From an uncultured Corynebacterium sp. (GTDB taxonomy: Bacteria; Actinomycetota; Actinomycetes; Mycobacteriales; Mycobacteriaceae), in contig CAMIPB010000019.1 in the NCBI GenBank assembly GCA_946223355.1, positions 1 to 50,594 of the forward strand: DNA of 50,594 bases, given 5' to 3'. The translations under genes and the position numbers were made by a program. Every line of letters begins with the position of its first letter. Position 1 is the first letter of the stretch. Below the pieces are notes generated by a model that was not told the DNA's origin, did not search any database, and was given only the letters and a program-made list of their open reading frames with translations. This document shows, one piece after another, positions 1 to 5,122 of the stretch.

Positions 1-1
1 T

Positions 2-54
2 AACTGCGGCCCGGAAGGCCGCTAACAGTAACTGACTGACAACCCCTCCCCCTG
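2..54. repeat. Left copy of 53-bp near-terminal direct repeat
   Basis: Bases 2-54 are identical to 50541-50593. The match stops one base inside each window end: the first base is t against c, and the base after the repeat is t against c. The repeat contains a GC-rich hairpin (GCGGCC, loop CGGAA, GGCCGC at 6-22). It is either true terminal redundancy or the overlap of a circular assembly. The mismatched outermost bases mean the prefix and suffix are not strictly equal. Confidence 0.9.
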
Positions 55-68
55 TGGTCCCCCTCCCC
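43..68 (-). other. Potential G-quadruplex motif
   Basis: On the - strand four G runs of 4, 5, 5 and 4 bases are separated by 1, 6 and 1 bases. On the + strand these are C runs at 43-46, 48-52, 59-63 and 65-68. The pattern is mirror-symmetric and fits the consensus for an intramolecular G-quadruplex. It straddles the inner edge of the terminal repeat; the right copy carries only the first two runs before the window ends. Confidence 0.6.
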
Positions 69-77
69 GGAGCTCTC

Positions 78-106
78 ATAGTGTATATAGGTGTCACAAT
101 TCTCAA
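78..106 (-). promoter_or_regulatory. Weak candidate late promoter on - strand
   Basis: Read on the - strand, TTGAGA (106-101) is followed 17 bases later by CACTAT (83-78), with AT-rich sequence between. If the molecule is circular, transcription from here would run through the terminal repeat into the hairpin array and the HNH-terS late operon. The -10 match is poor and no better site was found in the short leader right of 50322, so this is tentative. Confidence 0.25.
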
Positions 107-701
107 TTACCCCATTCCGGGGGTAGCCTGATGTTGTCTTGTCAATTTTTGGTATGTTCATCTCAATTTTTACTCGTACCCGAGGGGCTCATCGACTTAA
201 AACATGCTCACGATAGGGCAGGCGCTATCACCATCGGTCAGACTGGCCGGGGCCGGGGCATCCCCCGTGGGGGCCTGAGTGCCTACCACACCAACGCCGA
301 AGAGTCAACACGCCCGAATCACCCTCTAGCAAGCCGATAGACGGCCCAACACGAGACGCTAAGGCGATCACACCGGCGGACAATCCCAACGCCTTACACG
401 GGCGCACAGCGCACCCACCGGCGGGCGGTAGCGACTAGCACGCACACGCCTACGCCTAAGCACACGCAAACCAAGCAAGCGCAAGCCCTAGCTGTACGCC
501 GAGGTACGCACTAACCGGTGCCTAGCGCCTAGCCACTGCCTAGCGCCGATGCAGCGCAACCCACGCGCAAAGCCCCCTAGTCCCCCGCTACTCGCTAAAA
601 CTGCCTAGCGAAACACCAAACACTCCCCCTGTCCTGGACAACGGGTACCACCCCAGAAACGTGCCGCTACCAGGGGAAATAACATGGTTTACACTCTCCG
701 T
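107..701. other. Left non-coding region
   Basis: There is no convincing gene in these 595 bases. An open frame at 131-340 has no Shine-Dalgarno sequence and encodes a low-complexity, Arg/Gly-rich product, so it was not accepted. The tract from about 350 to 660 is strikingly C-rich and A-rich with few T, full of CACACG, CCTACG and CCTAGCG words, and looks like neither its coding neighbours nor a structural RNA that I recognise. The cohesive or packaging site may lie in this region or in the terminal repeat, but no cos sequence could be identified by eye. Confidence 0.5.
521..609. repeat. CCTAGC(G) direct repeats
   Basis: CCTAGCG occurs at 521-527, 539-545 and 603-609, with CCTAGC also at 528-533. 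A related CCCTAGC lies near 486-492, and CTAGCAC and CCTAAGC words occur around 435-462. The spacing is irregular. Such short direct repeats could be protein binding sites (terminase or replication initiator), but nothing in the sequence decides between these. Confidence 0.4.
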
Positions 702-731
702 TTGACATGCGCAACCTTCGTGTGTCATAAT
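702..731 (+). promoter_or_regulatory. Early promoter P1
   Basis: TTGACA at 702-707 and CATAAT at 726-731 are separated by 18 bases. This is the first of five consecutive sigma70-like promoters facing the early genes. Confidence 0.7.
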
Positions 732-814
732 GAGATCACCGGCGACGGAAACGCAGCCGGGCGTTATGAGACAATTTTATACAGCACTCGCAAGAGCACG
801 TTCACAACGTGCGA

Positions 815-843
815 TTGACAATGTTATGATGATGTGCTAGAAT
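815..843 (+). promoter_or_regulatory. Early promoter P2
   Basis: TTGACA at 815-820 and TAGAAT at 838-843 have a 17-base spacer. The surrounding sequence is AT-rich compared with the region to the left. Confidence 0.7.
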
Positions 844-977
844 GAAAGCACACAACAAAATACGTTACAGCCAAGCGGGATTATCCTAGTATGGTAGGCG
901 CGAAGCAGAGATCGACGTATCCGGGCGTGCTCAATTCCAGCCCTAATAATCGGAAGCTCTAGGAACAAACACCCCGG

Positions 978-1006
978 TTGACTTTAACAAACTGTTGTGT
1001 TAAGCT
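978..1006 (+). promoter_or_regulatory. Early promoter P3
   Basis: TTGACT at 978-983 and TAAGCT at 1001-1006 have a 17-base spacer. The spacer and -10 contain an inverted repeat (TTAACA at 984-989, TGTTAA near 998-1003) that could be an operator. The -10 is weaker than at the neighbouring promoters. Confidence 0.5.
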
Positions 1007-1044
1007 TGAAGCATCACGAATTGAACAAAGGTTATCGGCTCCGG

Positions 1045-1073
1045 TTGACAACTACAGTTTGATGTGATACACT
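1045..1073 (+). promoter_or_regulatory. Early promoter P4
   Basis: TTGACA at 1045-1050 and TACACT at 1068-1073 have a 17-base spacer. The -35 sits in CGGTTGACAACTACAG, a 16-mer shared exactly with P5. It contains the small palindrome GTTGACAAC, so it may be a regulator binding site as well as a -35 element. Confidence 0.65.
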
Positions 1074-1130
1074 ACAAGCACAACACAATAACAGCTGGTC
1101 AGGCGCACAGTTTCCCAGGAAACAGCGCGG

Positions 1131-1159
1131 TTGACAACTACAGCAGAGTGTTGTATAAT
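1131..1159 (+). promoter_or_regulatory. Early promoter P5 (strongest)
   Basis: TTGACA at 1131-1136 and a perfect TATAAT at 1154-1159 have a 17-base spacer, matching the sigma70/SigA consensus. The -35 is in the same 16-mer as P4. It is the promoter nearest the first gene, with a leader of about 340 bases. Confidence 0.85.
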
Positions 1160-1434
1160 CGAAAATAGGTCGCGCCGAGTAAAGGGGCTGCAAAATTGCC
1201 CCCGGTAATCGCACTGGCCAAGTTGTTAGAAAACTCAATAGTGAATGGTCGTAGATACCTAGCGACACAAACTTCGGTTGTCGGAGAATAATGTGTAAGG
1301 CGTAGAAACTTTGCATACCCCGGTAGTAGTCCGGGCCTGATCGTCGCTAGTGAATACAGGACAGCACCCCCCGGTGGTACCGGACAGGATAGACCTAGGT
1401 AACGCGCGACTCTAGAAAATAATGAGTGTTTATA
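1160..1434 (+). ncRNA. Structured, apparently non-coding early leader
   Basis: There is no supported ORF between P5 and the first dual-hairpin element. Three simple hairpins are visible: GGGGC (1184-1188) with GCCCC (1198-1202); CCCGG (1319-1323) with CCGGG (1331-1335); and CCGGT (1371-1375) with ACCGG (1379-1383). It may be only a long 5' UTR, or it may contain a small RNA. No U-tract terminator is seen. Confidence 0.4.
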
Positions 1435-1494
1435 ACGGCATCAGTGTATCCGAGATGACTATCTCGGGTACGCGAATGTCATTGTAAACAGACA
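1435..1494 (+). promoter_or_regulatory. Dual-hairpin leader element E1 (type A)
   Basis: Hairpin 1 pairs 1444-1456 with 1461-1473 (13 bp, two G-U pairs) around loop GACT, with the TGAC core at 1456-1459. Hairpin 2 pairs TGTC (1477-1480) with GACA (1491-1494). The 5' flank is ACGGCATCAG and the junction is GCGAATG. It lies 16 bases upstream of the ATG at 1511. Confidence 0.75.
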
Positions 1495-1510
1495 GTAAAG
1501 GAATGATGAC

Positions 1511-1903
1511 ATGAGTGTTGAAAATCAGACTATCGTAGCGACGATTCTAGGCATTAAGCGACTCTCCCCTAGCTACTACGGTAATCCCCGGTATGAACTC
1601 ACCACAGACAGAGGTACGTTCAGGACACGTGCCAATGCTGGATACGCATACGAGATTTGGAACGGTTGGGAGGGTCGCACCGTCGCAATGAGCTTTGACG
1701 GGCGACCAAGTATGCGCGCTTTGGTACAGGCCACGGATAAGGTTTCACCGTTCGCAGCCGCCTTGATCGCTAACGGTGTATCGGAGCGGCGCGCGATTAT
1801 GTGGGCAGACGCGAACGAATTGCGCGCTGGTGCGTTCATGCAAGGGAGCCTTGATATTAAGGAAGAAGCCGAACATATTAACCGTATCTACGCTGGCATC
1901 TAG
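1511..1903 (+). CDS. Unrecognised small early protein, 130 aa
   Basis: This is the first gene downstream of promoters P1-P5. The ATG at 1511 follows AAAGGAATGATGAC, which provides a Shine-Dalgarno. I do not recognise the family. The N-terminal half (residues 5-65) looks like a small beta-rich domain with regularly spaced Tyr, Thr and Gly residues, ending near GRTVAMSFDGRPSMRAL. The C-terminal half is helical and charged and carries EEAEHINRIYAGI at the end. There is no signal peptide or membrane segment. Its own dual-hairpin element E1 lies just upstream. Its place, first in the early region, fits a host-takeover or regulatory protein, but that is inference from position only. Confidence 0.8.
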   Translation: MSVENQTIVATILGIKRLSPSYYGNPRYELTTDRGTFRTRANAGYAYEIWNGWEGRTVAMSFDGRPSMRALVQATDKVSPFAAALIANGVSERRAIMWADANELRAGAFMQGSLDIKEEAEHINRIYAGI

Positions 1904-1907
1904 TGCA

Positions 1908-1968
1908 ACGGCATTAGCGTATCCGAAGGTTGACAGTCTCGGGTATGCGTATGTCTTTGCAATAAGAC
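1908..1968 (+). promoter_or_regulatory. Dual-hairpin leader element E2 (type A)
   Basis: Hairpin 1 has an outer stem 1917-1926 with 1939-1948 (10 bp, two G-U) and an imperfect inner part with TTGACA at 1930-1935 at the apex. Hairpin 2 pairs GTCTT (1953-1957) with AAGAC (1964-1968). The flanks ACGGCATTAG and GCGTATGTC match E1. It starts 5 bases after the preceding stop codon. Confidence 0.7.
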
Positions 1969-2000
1969 TTGAATACCAAAGATACGGGAGCTGGAAACTA

Positions 2001-2087
2001 ATGGACTATTACGGCGACGAACTACTAGATCAGAACCTTAGCAAGGTATGGCAGATGTTGAATGACCTCGATAGGCGCGGGGTGTAG
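2001..2087 (+). CDS. Very small early protein, 28 aa
   Basis: The ATG at 2001 is preceded by GGGAG (1986-1990) at 10 bases and by element E2, exactly as for its larger neighbours. That context is the main reason to accept so short a gene. The product starts MDYYGDELLDQNLSKVWQML and would form one amphipathic acidic helix. The frame stays open upstream to 1776, but that extension overlaps the preceding gene and lacks the E2 context. I do not recognise the protein. It could be a small effector or merely a leader peptide. Confidence 0.55.
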   Translation: MDYYGDELLDQNLSKVWQMLNDLDRRGV

Positions 2088-2139
2088 GCACCACTGTCCG
2101 GGATGACTATCACGGGCGGGAGTGTGTGCATCGCACACA
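2088..2139 (+). promoter_or_regulatory. Dual-hairpin leader element E3 (type B)
   Basis: Hairpin 1 pairs CCGGGAT (2098-2104) with ATCACGG (2109-2115) with one mismatch, around loop GACT. Hairpin 2 pairs TGTGTG (2123-2128) with CACACA (2134-2139), loop CATCG. Type-B flanks are GCACCACTG before, GGGAGTGT between and ACAAAG after. It begins at the stop codon of the 28-codon gene. Confidence 0.75.
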
Positions 2140-2172
2140 AAGGTTTGGACACTACAGCATGGAGGAATAAGC

Positions 2173-2505
2173 ATGTCCGCATTACAGACCATTAAAGACG
2201 TGATCAACAACGGCACTGGCCATACGTTCGGAGAGTTGAACGGGCGTTATATCGTCTCGCTACCGGGTGAACAGGTGTTTCGGGACGTTCAGAGCGATGA
2301 TGCAGAACGTGTGGCTATCGAAGTTTTGGATAGGTTTATCCTGGCAAAACCGGGGCAGGCACCCGGCATCTGGATGTACGAGGGTGATTTGTACCTTGAC
2401 ACGTCAGAAAGCTATGACGCTTATTCGGTTGCCGTATGGGTAGCGCGGGAGCGTGAACAGCTTGCGGTCTACGATCAGGTCAAGGGCATCACGATCAACG
2501 TTTAG
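2173..2505 (+). CDS. Unrecognised small early protein, 110 aa
   Basis: I chose the ATG at 2173, 7 bases after GGAGG (2161-2165); the frame is open from 2122, but that would run through hairpin 2 of E3. The product is acidic with mixed alpha/beta character: an N-terminal helix (SALQTIKDVINNG), strands around YIVSLPGEQVFRDV, and a central stretch GIWMYEGDLYLDTSESYDAY. The residues HTFGELNGRYIV and DDAERVAIEVLDRF look like a compact fold, but no known motif is visible. No membrane or signal segment is seen. It is one of the leader-element genes of unknown role. Confidence 0.8.
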   Translation: MSALQTIKDVINNGTGHTFGELNGRYIVSLPGEQVFRDVQSDDAERVAIEVLDRFILAKPGQAPGIWMYEGDLYLDTSESYDAYSVAVWVAREREQLAVYDQVKGITINV

Positions 2506-2511
2506 GTGTGC

Positions 2512-2567
2512 GCACCACTACCCGCGATAGGTGACTATCGCGGTTGGGAGTGTGTATACCATACACA
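2512..2567 (+). promoter_or_regulatory. Dual-hairpin leader element E4 (type B)
   Basis: Hairpin 1 pairs CCGCGATAG (2522-2530) with CTATCGCGG (2535-2543), a perfect 9-bp stem, loop GTGA with TGAC at 2532-2535. Hairpin 2 pairs TGTGTAT (2551-2557) with ATACACA (2561-2567), perfect 7 bp. The GCACCACT, GGGAGTGT and ACAAAG flanks are as in E3 and E7. Confidence 0.8.
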
Positions 2568-2598
2568 AAGACATCGTTCCGAGATAAGGAGAAATATT

Positions 2599-2733
2599 AT
2601 GATCGGCTTTCTTGCACAGCTGTTTTCTATCGTGTTCTTGCATGACTTTAACCCCGCTCTAACGCCGGGGCTTGCTGAAGATTTCGTGCTGTTTGAACCG
2701 GCTTACGCGATGATGAACATCGTTCACGCATAA
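2599..2733 (+). CDS. Small hydrophobic early peptide, 44 aa
   Basis: The ATG at 2599 follows AAGGAG (2587-2592) and element E4. The peptide begins MIGFLAQLFSIVFL, one hydrophobic helix of about 14 residues, followed by a short polar and aromatic tail with several Ala, Pro and Phe. This could be a small membrane-associated peptide. The family is not recognised. It is followed after only 16 bases by the next gene without a leader element, so the two are probably translated from one message. Confidence 0.65.
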   Translation: MIGFLAQLFSIVFLHDFNPALTPGLAEDFVLFEPAYAMMNIVHA

Positions 2734-2749
2734 AAAAGGAATGAGCGAG

Positions 2750-3136
2750 ATGACCAGCAAGTTCGATATAGCAAAAGACTTGGCCGTTGGCGCATACGAT
2801 GCTGTCCAGTGGCTGAGCCAGGTAGAGGTAGAGCCTGATTTGTGGGATGACGTGGTGTTGTACGACCACAACCAAACGGATTACGTAGACGTTATCCAAG
2901 GCATCATTCCCGCTATCGAAGAGTGGCTAGAGGGTAAGACTCTCCCCCCTACGGATAACTACGTAGATCTTGGCGAAGATTTGGCCTTGAGTTCTGATCC
3001 GCTAAGTTTCACCGATAAGTACGGCGTTGAATACGAAGTCTTGACAGACACGTTCCCAGAAATCAACGTCAGCTTTTGGATGGAAGATGATCTGGTTCGC
3101 GCTGAAATAGATCACGTTTGGATGCGATACGCCTAG
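2750..3136 (+). CDS. Unrecognised acidic early protein, 128 aa
   Basis: Two ATG codons compete. The one at 2741 touches AAGGA (2736-2740), while the one at 2750 has ideal spacing of 9, so 2750 is preferred. The product is very acidic (many Asp and Glu, pI clearly low), contains EVEPDLWDDVVLYDHNQTDY near residues 27-46 and ends in RAEIDHVWMRYA. No catalytic motif, membrane segment or signal peptide is seen. Acidity of this degree is common in phage proteins that mimic DNA or inhibit host nucleic-acid enzymes, but nothing specific supports that here. It lacks its own hairpin element and probably depends on E4. Confidence 0.75.
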   Translation: MTSKFDIAKDLAVGAYDAVQWLSQVEVEPDLWDDVVLYDHNQTDYVDVIQGIIPAIEEWLEGKTLPPTDNYVDLGEDLALSSDPLSFTDKYGVEYEVLTDTFPEINVSFWMEDDLVRAEIDHVWMRYA

Positions 3137-3144
3137 CGGATGGA

Positions 3145-3202
3145 CGCACCAGCGTATCGGAGACTTGACAGTCTCCGGTGCGCGAATGTTTCTATCCGAA
3201 AC
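3145..3202 (+). promoter_or_regulatory. Dual-hairpin leader element E5 (type A/B hybrid)
   Basis: Hairpin 1 is the longest of the set: 3152-3165 pairs with 3170-3183, 14 bp with two G-U, loop exactly TGAC. Hairpin 2 pairs GTTTC (3188-3192) with GAAAC (3198-3202). The 5' flank CGCACC resembles type B, while AGCGTA and GCGAATG are type A. Confidence 0.8.
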
Positions 3203-3244
3203 TAAGACATGACACACACACTACAACCAGGAACAGATAAAGAC

Positions 3245-3541
3245 ATGAAACAGTTTGATGGACATTGCGTAGCAGAGATTGGCGACTACTCAAGGGATGG
3301 TCTATCCCAGATCACAGATACACGCTGGGATGGTAACGGCACGCTGTACGTCACGGTAGAAGACATGATGGGCGGACTTAGACCGTATGACCGGGACGAT
3401 TTGATGATTCGGAGGATGCGCACGCTGGCTAAAAAAGCGTTGATGTATCCCGAGAAGATTAAGAGCGCGAAAGTAAGTAACCGAGGGTTGACATCGTATA
3501 ACTCGCATTATGTGACGTTCGCGGTGTCTCGCCTAGCGTGA
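3245..3541 (+). CDS. Unrecognised small early protein, 98 aa
   Basis: The ATG at 3245 is preferred over 3209, because AGGAA (3229-3233) precedes it and 3209 has no Shine-Dalgarno and sits close to hairpin 2 of E5. The product starts MKQFDGHCVAEIGDYSRDGL; the first 60 residues look like a small beta-barrel (alternating hydrophobic strands with Gly and Asp turns, TRWDGNGTLYVTVEDMMGG). The C-terminal third is basic (MIRRMRTLAKKALMYPEKI), so nucleic-acid binding is possible. The family is not recognised. Confidence 0.75.
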   Translation: MKQFDGHCVAEIGDYSRDGLSQITDTRWDGNGTLYVTVEDMMGGLRPYDRDDLMIRRMRTLAKKALMYPEKIKSAKVSNRGLTSYNSHYVTFAVSRLA

Positions 3542-3594
3542 CGGCATTAGCGATTAGGGGTGACTATCCCTAGTCGCGTGTGTCATTACGACAC
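3541..3594 (+). promoter_or_regulatory. Dual-hairpin leader element E6 (type A)
   Basis: Hairpin 1 pairs 3550-3561 with 3566-3577 (12 bp, two G-U), loop GACT, TGAC core at 3561-3564. Hairpin 2 pairs GTGTC (3580-3584) with GACAC (3590-3594). The 5' flank ACGGCATTAG is identical to that of E2. Its first base is the last base of the preceding stop codon. Confidence 0.8.
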
Positions 3595-3616
3595 CAACCA
3601 GAAAGGAACTAAAGGC

Positions 3617-3829
3617 ATGAAAAAGATCGGAGACTTAGTACCCGGCGATGTGTTCGACATCGTTCCGGTGCTAGAGAAGCTGGATCTTAACCCAGGGCTC
3701 ATTAACCGCGAACTGTTATACGAGGTTGAAGAGGCTTGGGACGAACAACCAGGCGTGACTGTTGTTTGTTCGACCGAGGGCGGCATCTGGGCACTGCCTA
3801 GTGATGAAGAGGTTTCACTTTATCTGTAG
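3617..3829 (+). CDS. Unrecognised small early protein, 70 aa
   Basis: The ATG at 3617 follows AAAGGAACTAAAGGC and element E6. The upstream in-frame extension to 3560 runs through the hairpins and was not used. The product begins MKKIGDLVPGDVFDIVPVL and ends in an acidic segment. The pattern KxGDLxPGDVF is typical of short beta-barrel openings in small phage proteins. There is no membrane segment and no recognised family. Like its neighbours it is a compact acidic product with its own leader element. Confidence 0.75.
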   Translation: MKKIGDLVPGDVFDIVPVLEKLDLNPGLINRELLYEVEEAWDEQPGVTVVCSTEGGIWALPSDEEVSLYL

Positions 3830-3831
3830 GC

Positions 3832-3888
3832 GCACCACTGTTTCCGAGGTATGACTATCTCGGGAACGGGAGTGTATCGACAGATACA
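3832..3888 (+). promoter_or_regulatory. Dual-hairpin leader element E7 (type B)
   Basis: Hairpin 1 pairs CCGAGGTA (3844-3851) with TATCTCGG (3856-3863), 8 bp with one G-U, loop exactly TGAC; the stem can extend by about four pairs to 3840 and 3867. Hairpin 2 pairs TGTATC (3873-3878) with GATACA (3883-3888), loop GACA. It has GCACCACTG, GGGAGTGT and ACAAAG flanks as in E3 and E4. Confidence 0.8.
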
Positions 3889-3920
3889 AAGGCATCATTC
3901 ACCAAGAGTAAGGAAGAGTT

Positions 3921-4283
3921 ATGAAGCTGAAAGAGATGAAAACTATCCAGTTCGGCGTAGGTCTTGCAGACCCAGGCATGGAGCTACTGAACAACGGTTT
4001 CGAGCACTGGCTGACATACACGTTCGATAATCTTGAGACAGGCTACCGCCTGGACGTGGACGAGCTCGAGGTTTCGATCAACGAGCTGGTGGCGGATAGC
4101 CGCTACGAGGTGTACGACTACGAGGTTCAAGACTTCACGCGAGACGAAGAGTACCCGGTTTTCCAGGTTGACCTGCGAGTCAAGATCGACACCACGGACA
4201 AGACCGAGGACGAGCTGTACGAGGAGCTTTGGCCGATCACGAACGAGATGCACCGGCTCGACCCGGAGGATTACGCAGCATAA
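3921..4283 (+). CDS. Unrecognised acidic early protein, 120 aa
   Basis: The ATG at 3921 follows AAGGAAGAGTT and element E7. The product is strongly acidic, with a run rich in Asp, Glu and Tyr from residue 45 to 110 (DELEVSINELVADSRYEVYD, then TEDELYEELWPITNEM). It has no Cys pairs, membrane helix or signal peptide. The family is not recognised. It is the last of the leader-element genes; after it comes a separate promoter for the replication operon, which suggests that the 1.4-4.3 kb genes form their own early transcription unit. Confidence 0.8.
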   Translation: MKLKEMKTIQFGVGLADPGMELLNNGFEHWLTYTFDNLETGYRLDVDELEVSINELVADSRYEVYDYEVQDFTRDEEYPVFQVDLRVKIDTTDKTEDELYEELWPITNEMHRLDPEDYAA

Positions 4284-4302
4284 AAAGCTTTCGCACAGAC
4301 GT

Positions 4303-4331
4303 TTGAACAATGGCGGGGGCTGTGCCATAAT
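4303..4331 (+). promoter_or_regulatory. Promoter P6 for the replication operon
   Basis: TTGAAC at 4303-4308 and CATAAT at 4326-4331 have a 17-base spacer. The sequence GCACAG (4293-4298) can pair with CTGTGC (4320-4325) across the promoter. The 100-base leader downstream ends in a strong Shine-Dalgarno, AAAGGAGGTGA (4393-4403). Confidence 0.65.
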
Positions 4332-4412
4332 CAAAAACAGCTGGTGTTGCGGTCGCAGCATTAGGTAAAGGTTTCGCTGCTGACGTAGTATGAAAGGAGG
4401 TGACAAACACGA

Positions 4413-4508
4413 ATGAAGAGAGGAACTAAGAATGACCACCCCGCTTTCCCCAGACCTGGTTATGTATCTGCTAGACAACGGCTACCGACAGGTAGACATC
4501 GCGCGTGA
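4413..4508 (+). CDS. Possible overlapping short leader ORF, 31 aa
   Basis: The near-perfect Shine-Dalgarno AAAGGAGGTGA (4393-4403) is spaced 9 bases from the ATG at 4413, not from the HTH gene start at 4432, which has its own weaker GAGAGGA. The 31-codon frame from 4413 overlaps the HTH gene in another frame and encodes a basic, Arg- and Pro-rich peptide. An 8-codon frame also starts at 4390 inside the Shine-Dalgarno. Translational coupling is possible; a functional peptide is doubtful. Confidence 0.25.
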   Translation: MKRGTKNDHPAFPRPGYVSARQRLPTGRHRA

Positions 4509-4950
4509 ATACAAGGTTTCGCGCCAGTACATTCACAAGCTTGCGAAAGAAGGGGGATACATCTCCCCTATCGCCACGGTTCAGGACAACATGCCGTGGG
4601 ATGTAGACCCAGAGCTAAGCCGTAATTCTACGTTTGTAGCTTTGCGACTGGTTGGGCACGAGCGAGTAGCTCCCGGAAAGTTGATTGACGAGTCACGCGC
4701 ACGAGCGAACGGCCTATTAAAAAGGCTTCGCCAGTTTAACGTGGTTGTCGATTACGACCCGGACTATCCGCCGATTATCGGACTTACTAACACGCCAGGG
4801 TTCGCTTACGTCCCCCGCGAAGAGTCTGACGAAGATTTCATCATCAAGATTAAGCCGGGGGTGAGGATCACCCCGTTAGGCGACAAGATATGGCGTATGC
4901 CGCCTGAGGATTTTGCAATTGAAGATTCTGGAGACGGGCCCAAACTTTGA
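4432..4950 (+). CDS. Helix-turn-helix DNA-binding protein, 172 aa
   Basis: Residues 8-40 (LVMYLLDNGYRQVDIAREYK, then VSRQYIHKLAKEGG) form a clear helix-turn-helix of the Hin/resolvase-like or sigma-region-4-like kind, with QVDIA as first helix turn and VSRQYIHKL as recognition helix. Residues 55-120 contain a helical, Arg-rich segment (RARANGLLKRLRQFNV). The rest is beta-rich with no known motif. It is the first gene of the replication operon from P6. It could regulate the early promoters or set the lytic-lysogenic choice; it is the only obvious HTH protein of this size in the window, but it does not look like a standard CI-type repressor. The function beyond DNA binding is inference. Confidence 0.8.
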   Translation: MTTPLSPDLVMYLLDNGYRQVDIAREYKVSRQYIHKLAKEGGYISPIATVQDNMPWDVDPELSRNSTFVALRLVGHERVAPGKLIDESRARANGLLKRLRQFNVVVDYDPDYPPIIGLTNTPGFAYVPREESDEDFIIKIKPGVRITPLGDKIWRMPPEDFAIEDSGDGPKL

Positions 4951-5122
4951 GGTTTGGGCCAACGAGGACAACACCGAGCTAGAGATCACCCGGCACCCTG
5001 CGGTGTCTCGCGGTGTTATGCGAGAGACTATGAACATCATGGCCGACGGCGCGTGGATCGCGCACGGCCTGGACGAACGAGAGGACGGTACGCTGTATGA
5101 GCGTTGGGTTAAGTATTCCTAA
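4919..5122 (+). CDS. Unrecognised small protein, 67 aa
   Basis: The start is uncertain: TTG at 4919 has GAGGA (4905-4909) at 9 bases, TTG at 4913 is closer. It overlaps the end of the HTH gene by about 30 bases and the start of the nuclease gene by 26, so it lies within a tightly coupled operon. The product (LKILETGPNFEVWANED and onward to ERWVKYS) looks like a small beta-sheet protein with acidic loops. No family recognised. Confidence 0.65.
   Translation: MKILETGPNFEVWANEDNTELEITRHPAVSRGVMRETMNIMADGAWIAHGLDEREDGTLYERWVKYS

Noticed and set aside
131..340. 69-codon open frame in the left non-coding region
   Set aside because: No Shine-Dalgarno, no promoter directly before it, low-complexity Gly/Arg-rich second half; composition does not match the phage genes.
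1032..1316. 94-codon open frame on the - strand across promoters P4-P5
   Set aside because: It runs antisense through consensus promoters, lacks a ribosome site and has a Cys/Leu-rich composition unlike other genes here.
1776..2087. 103-codon frame including the 28-codon gene
   Set aside because: The first two thirds lie inside the 130-aa gene in another frame and cross element E2; the ATG at 2001 with GGGAG is better.
1435..3888. Reading the TTGACA in E2 and E5 as separate -35 promoter elements for each small gene
   Set aside because: The other five elements have ATGACT or GTGACT and no consistent -10 lies 16-18 bases downstream; the position is always the hairpin apex, which fits RNA structure better.
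3984..4478. 164-codon - strand frame opposite the 120-aa gene
   Set aside because: Shadow of an acidic coding region; Leu/His-rich product with no start signal and overlapping promoter P6.
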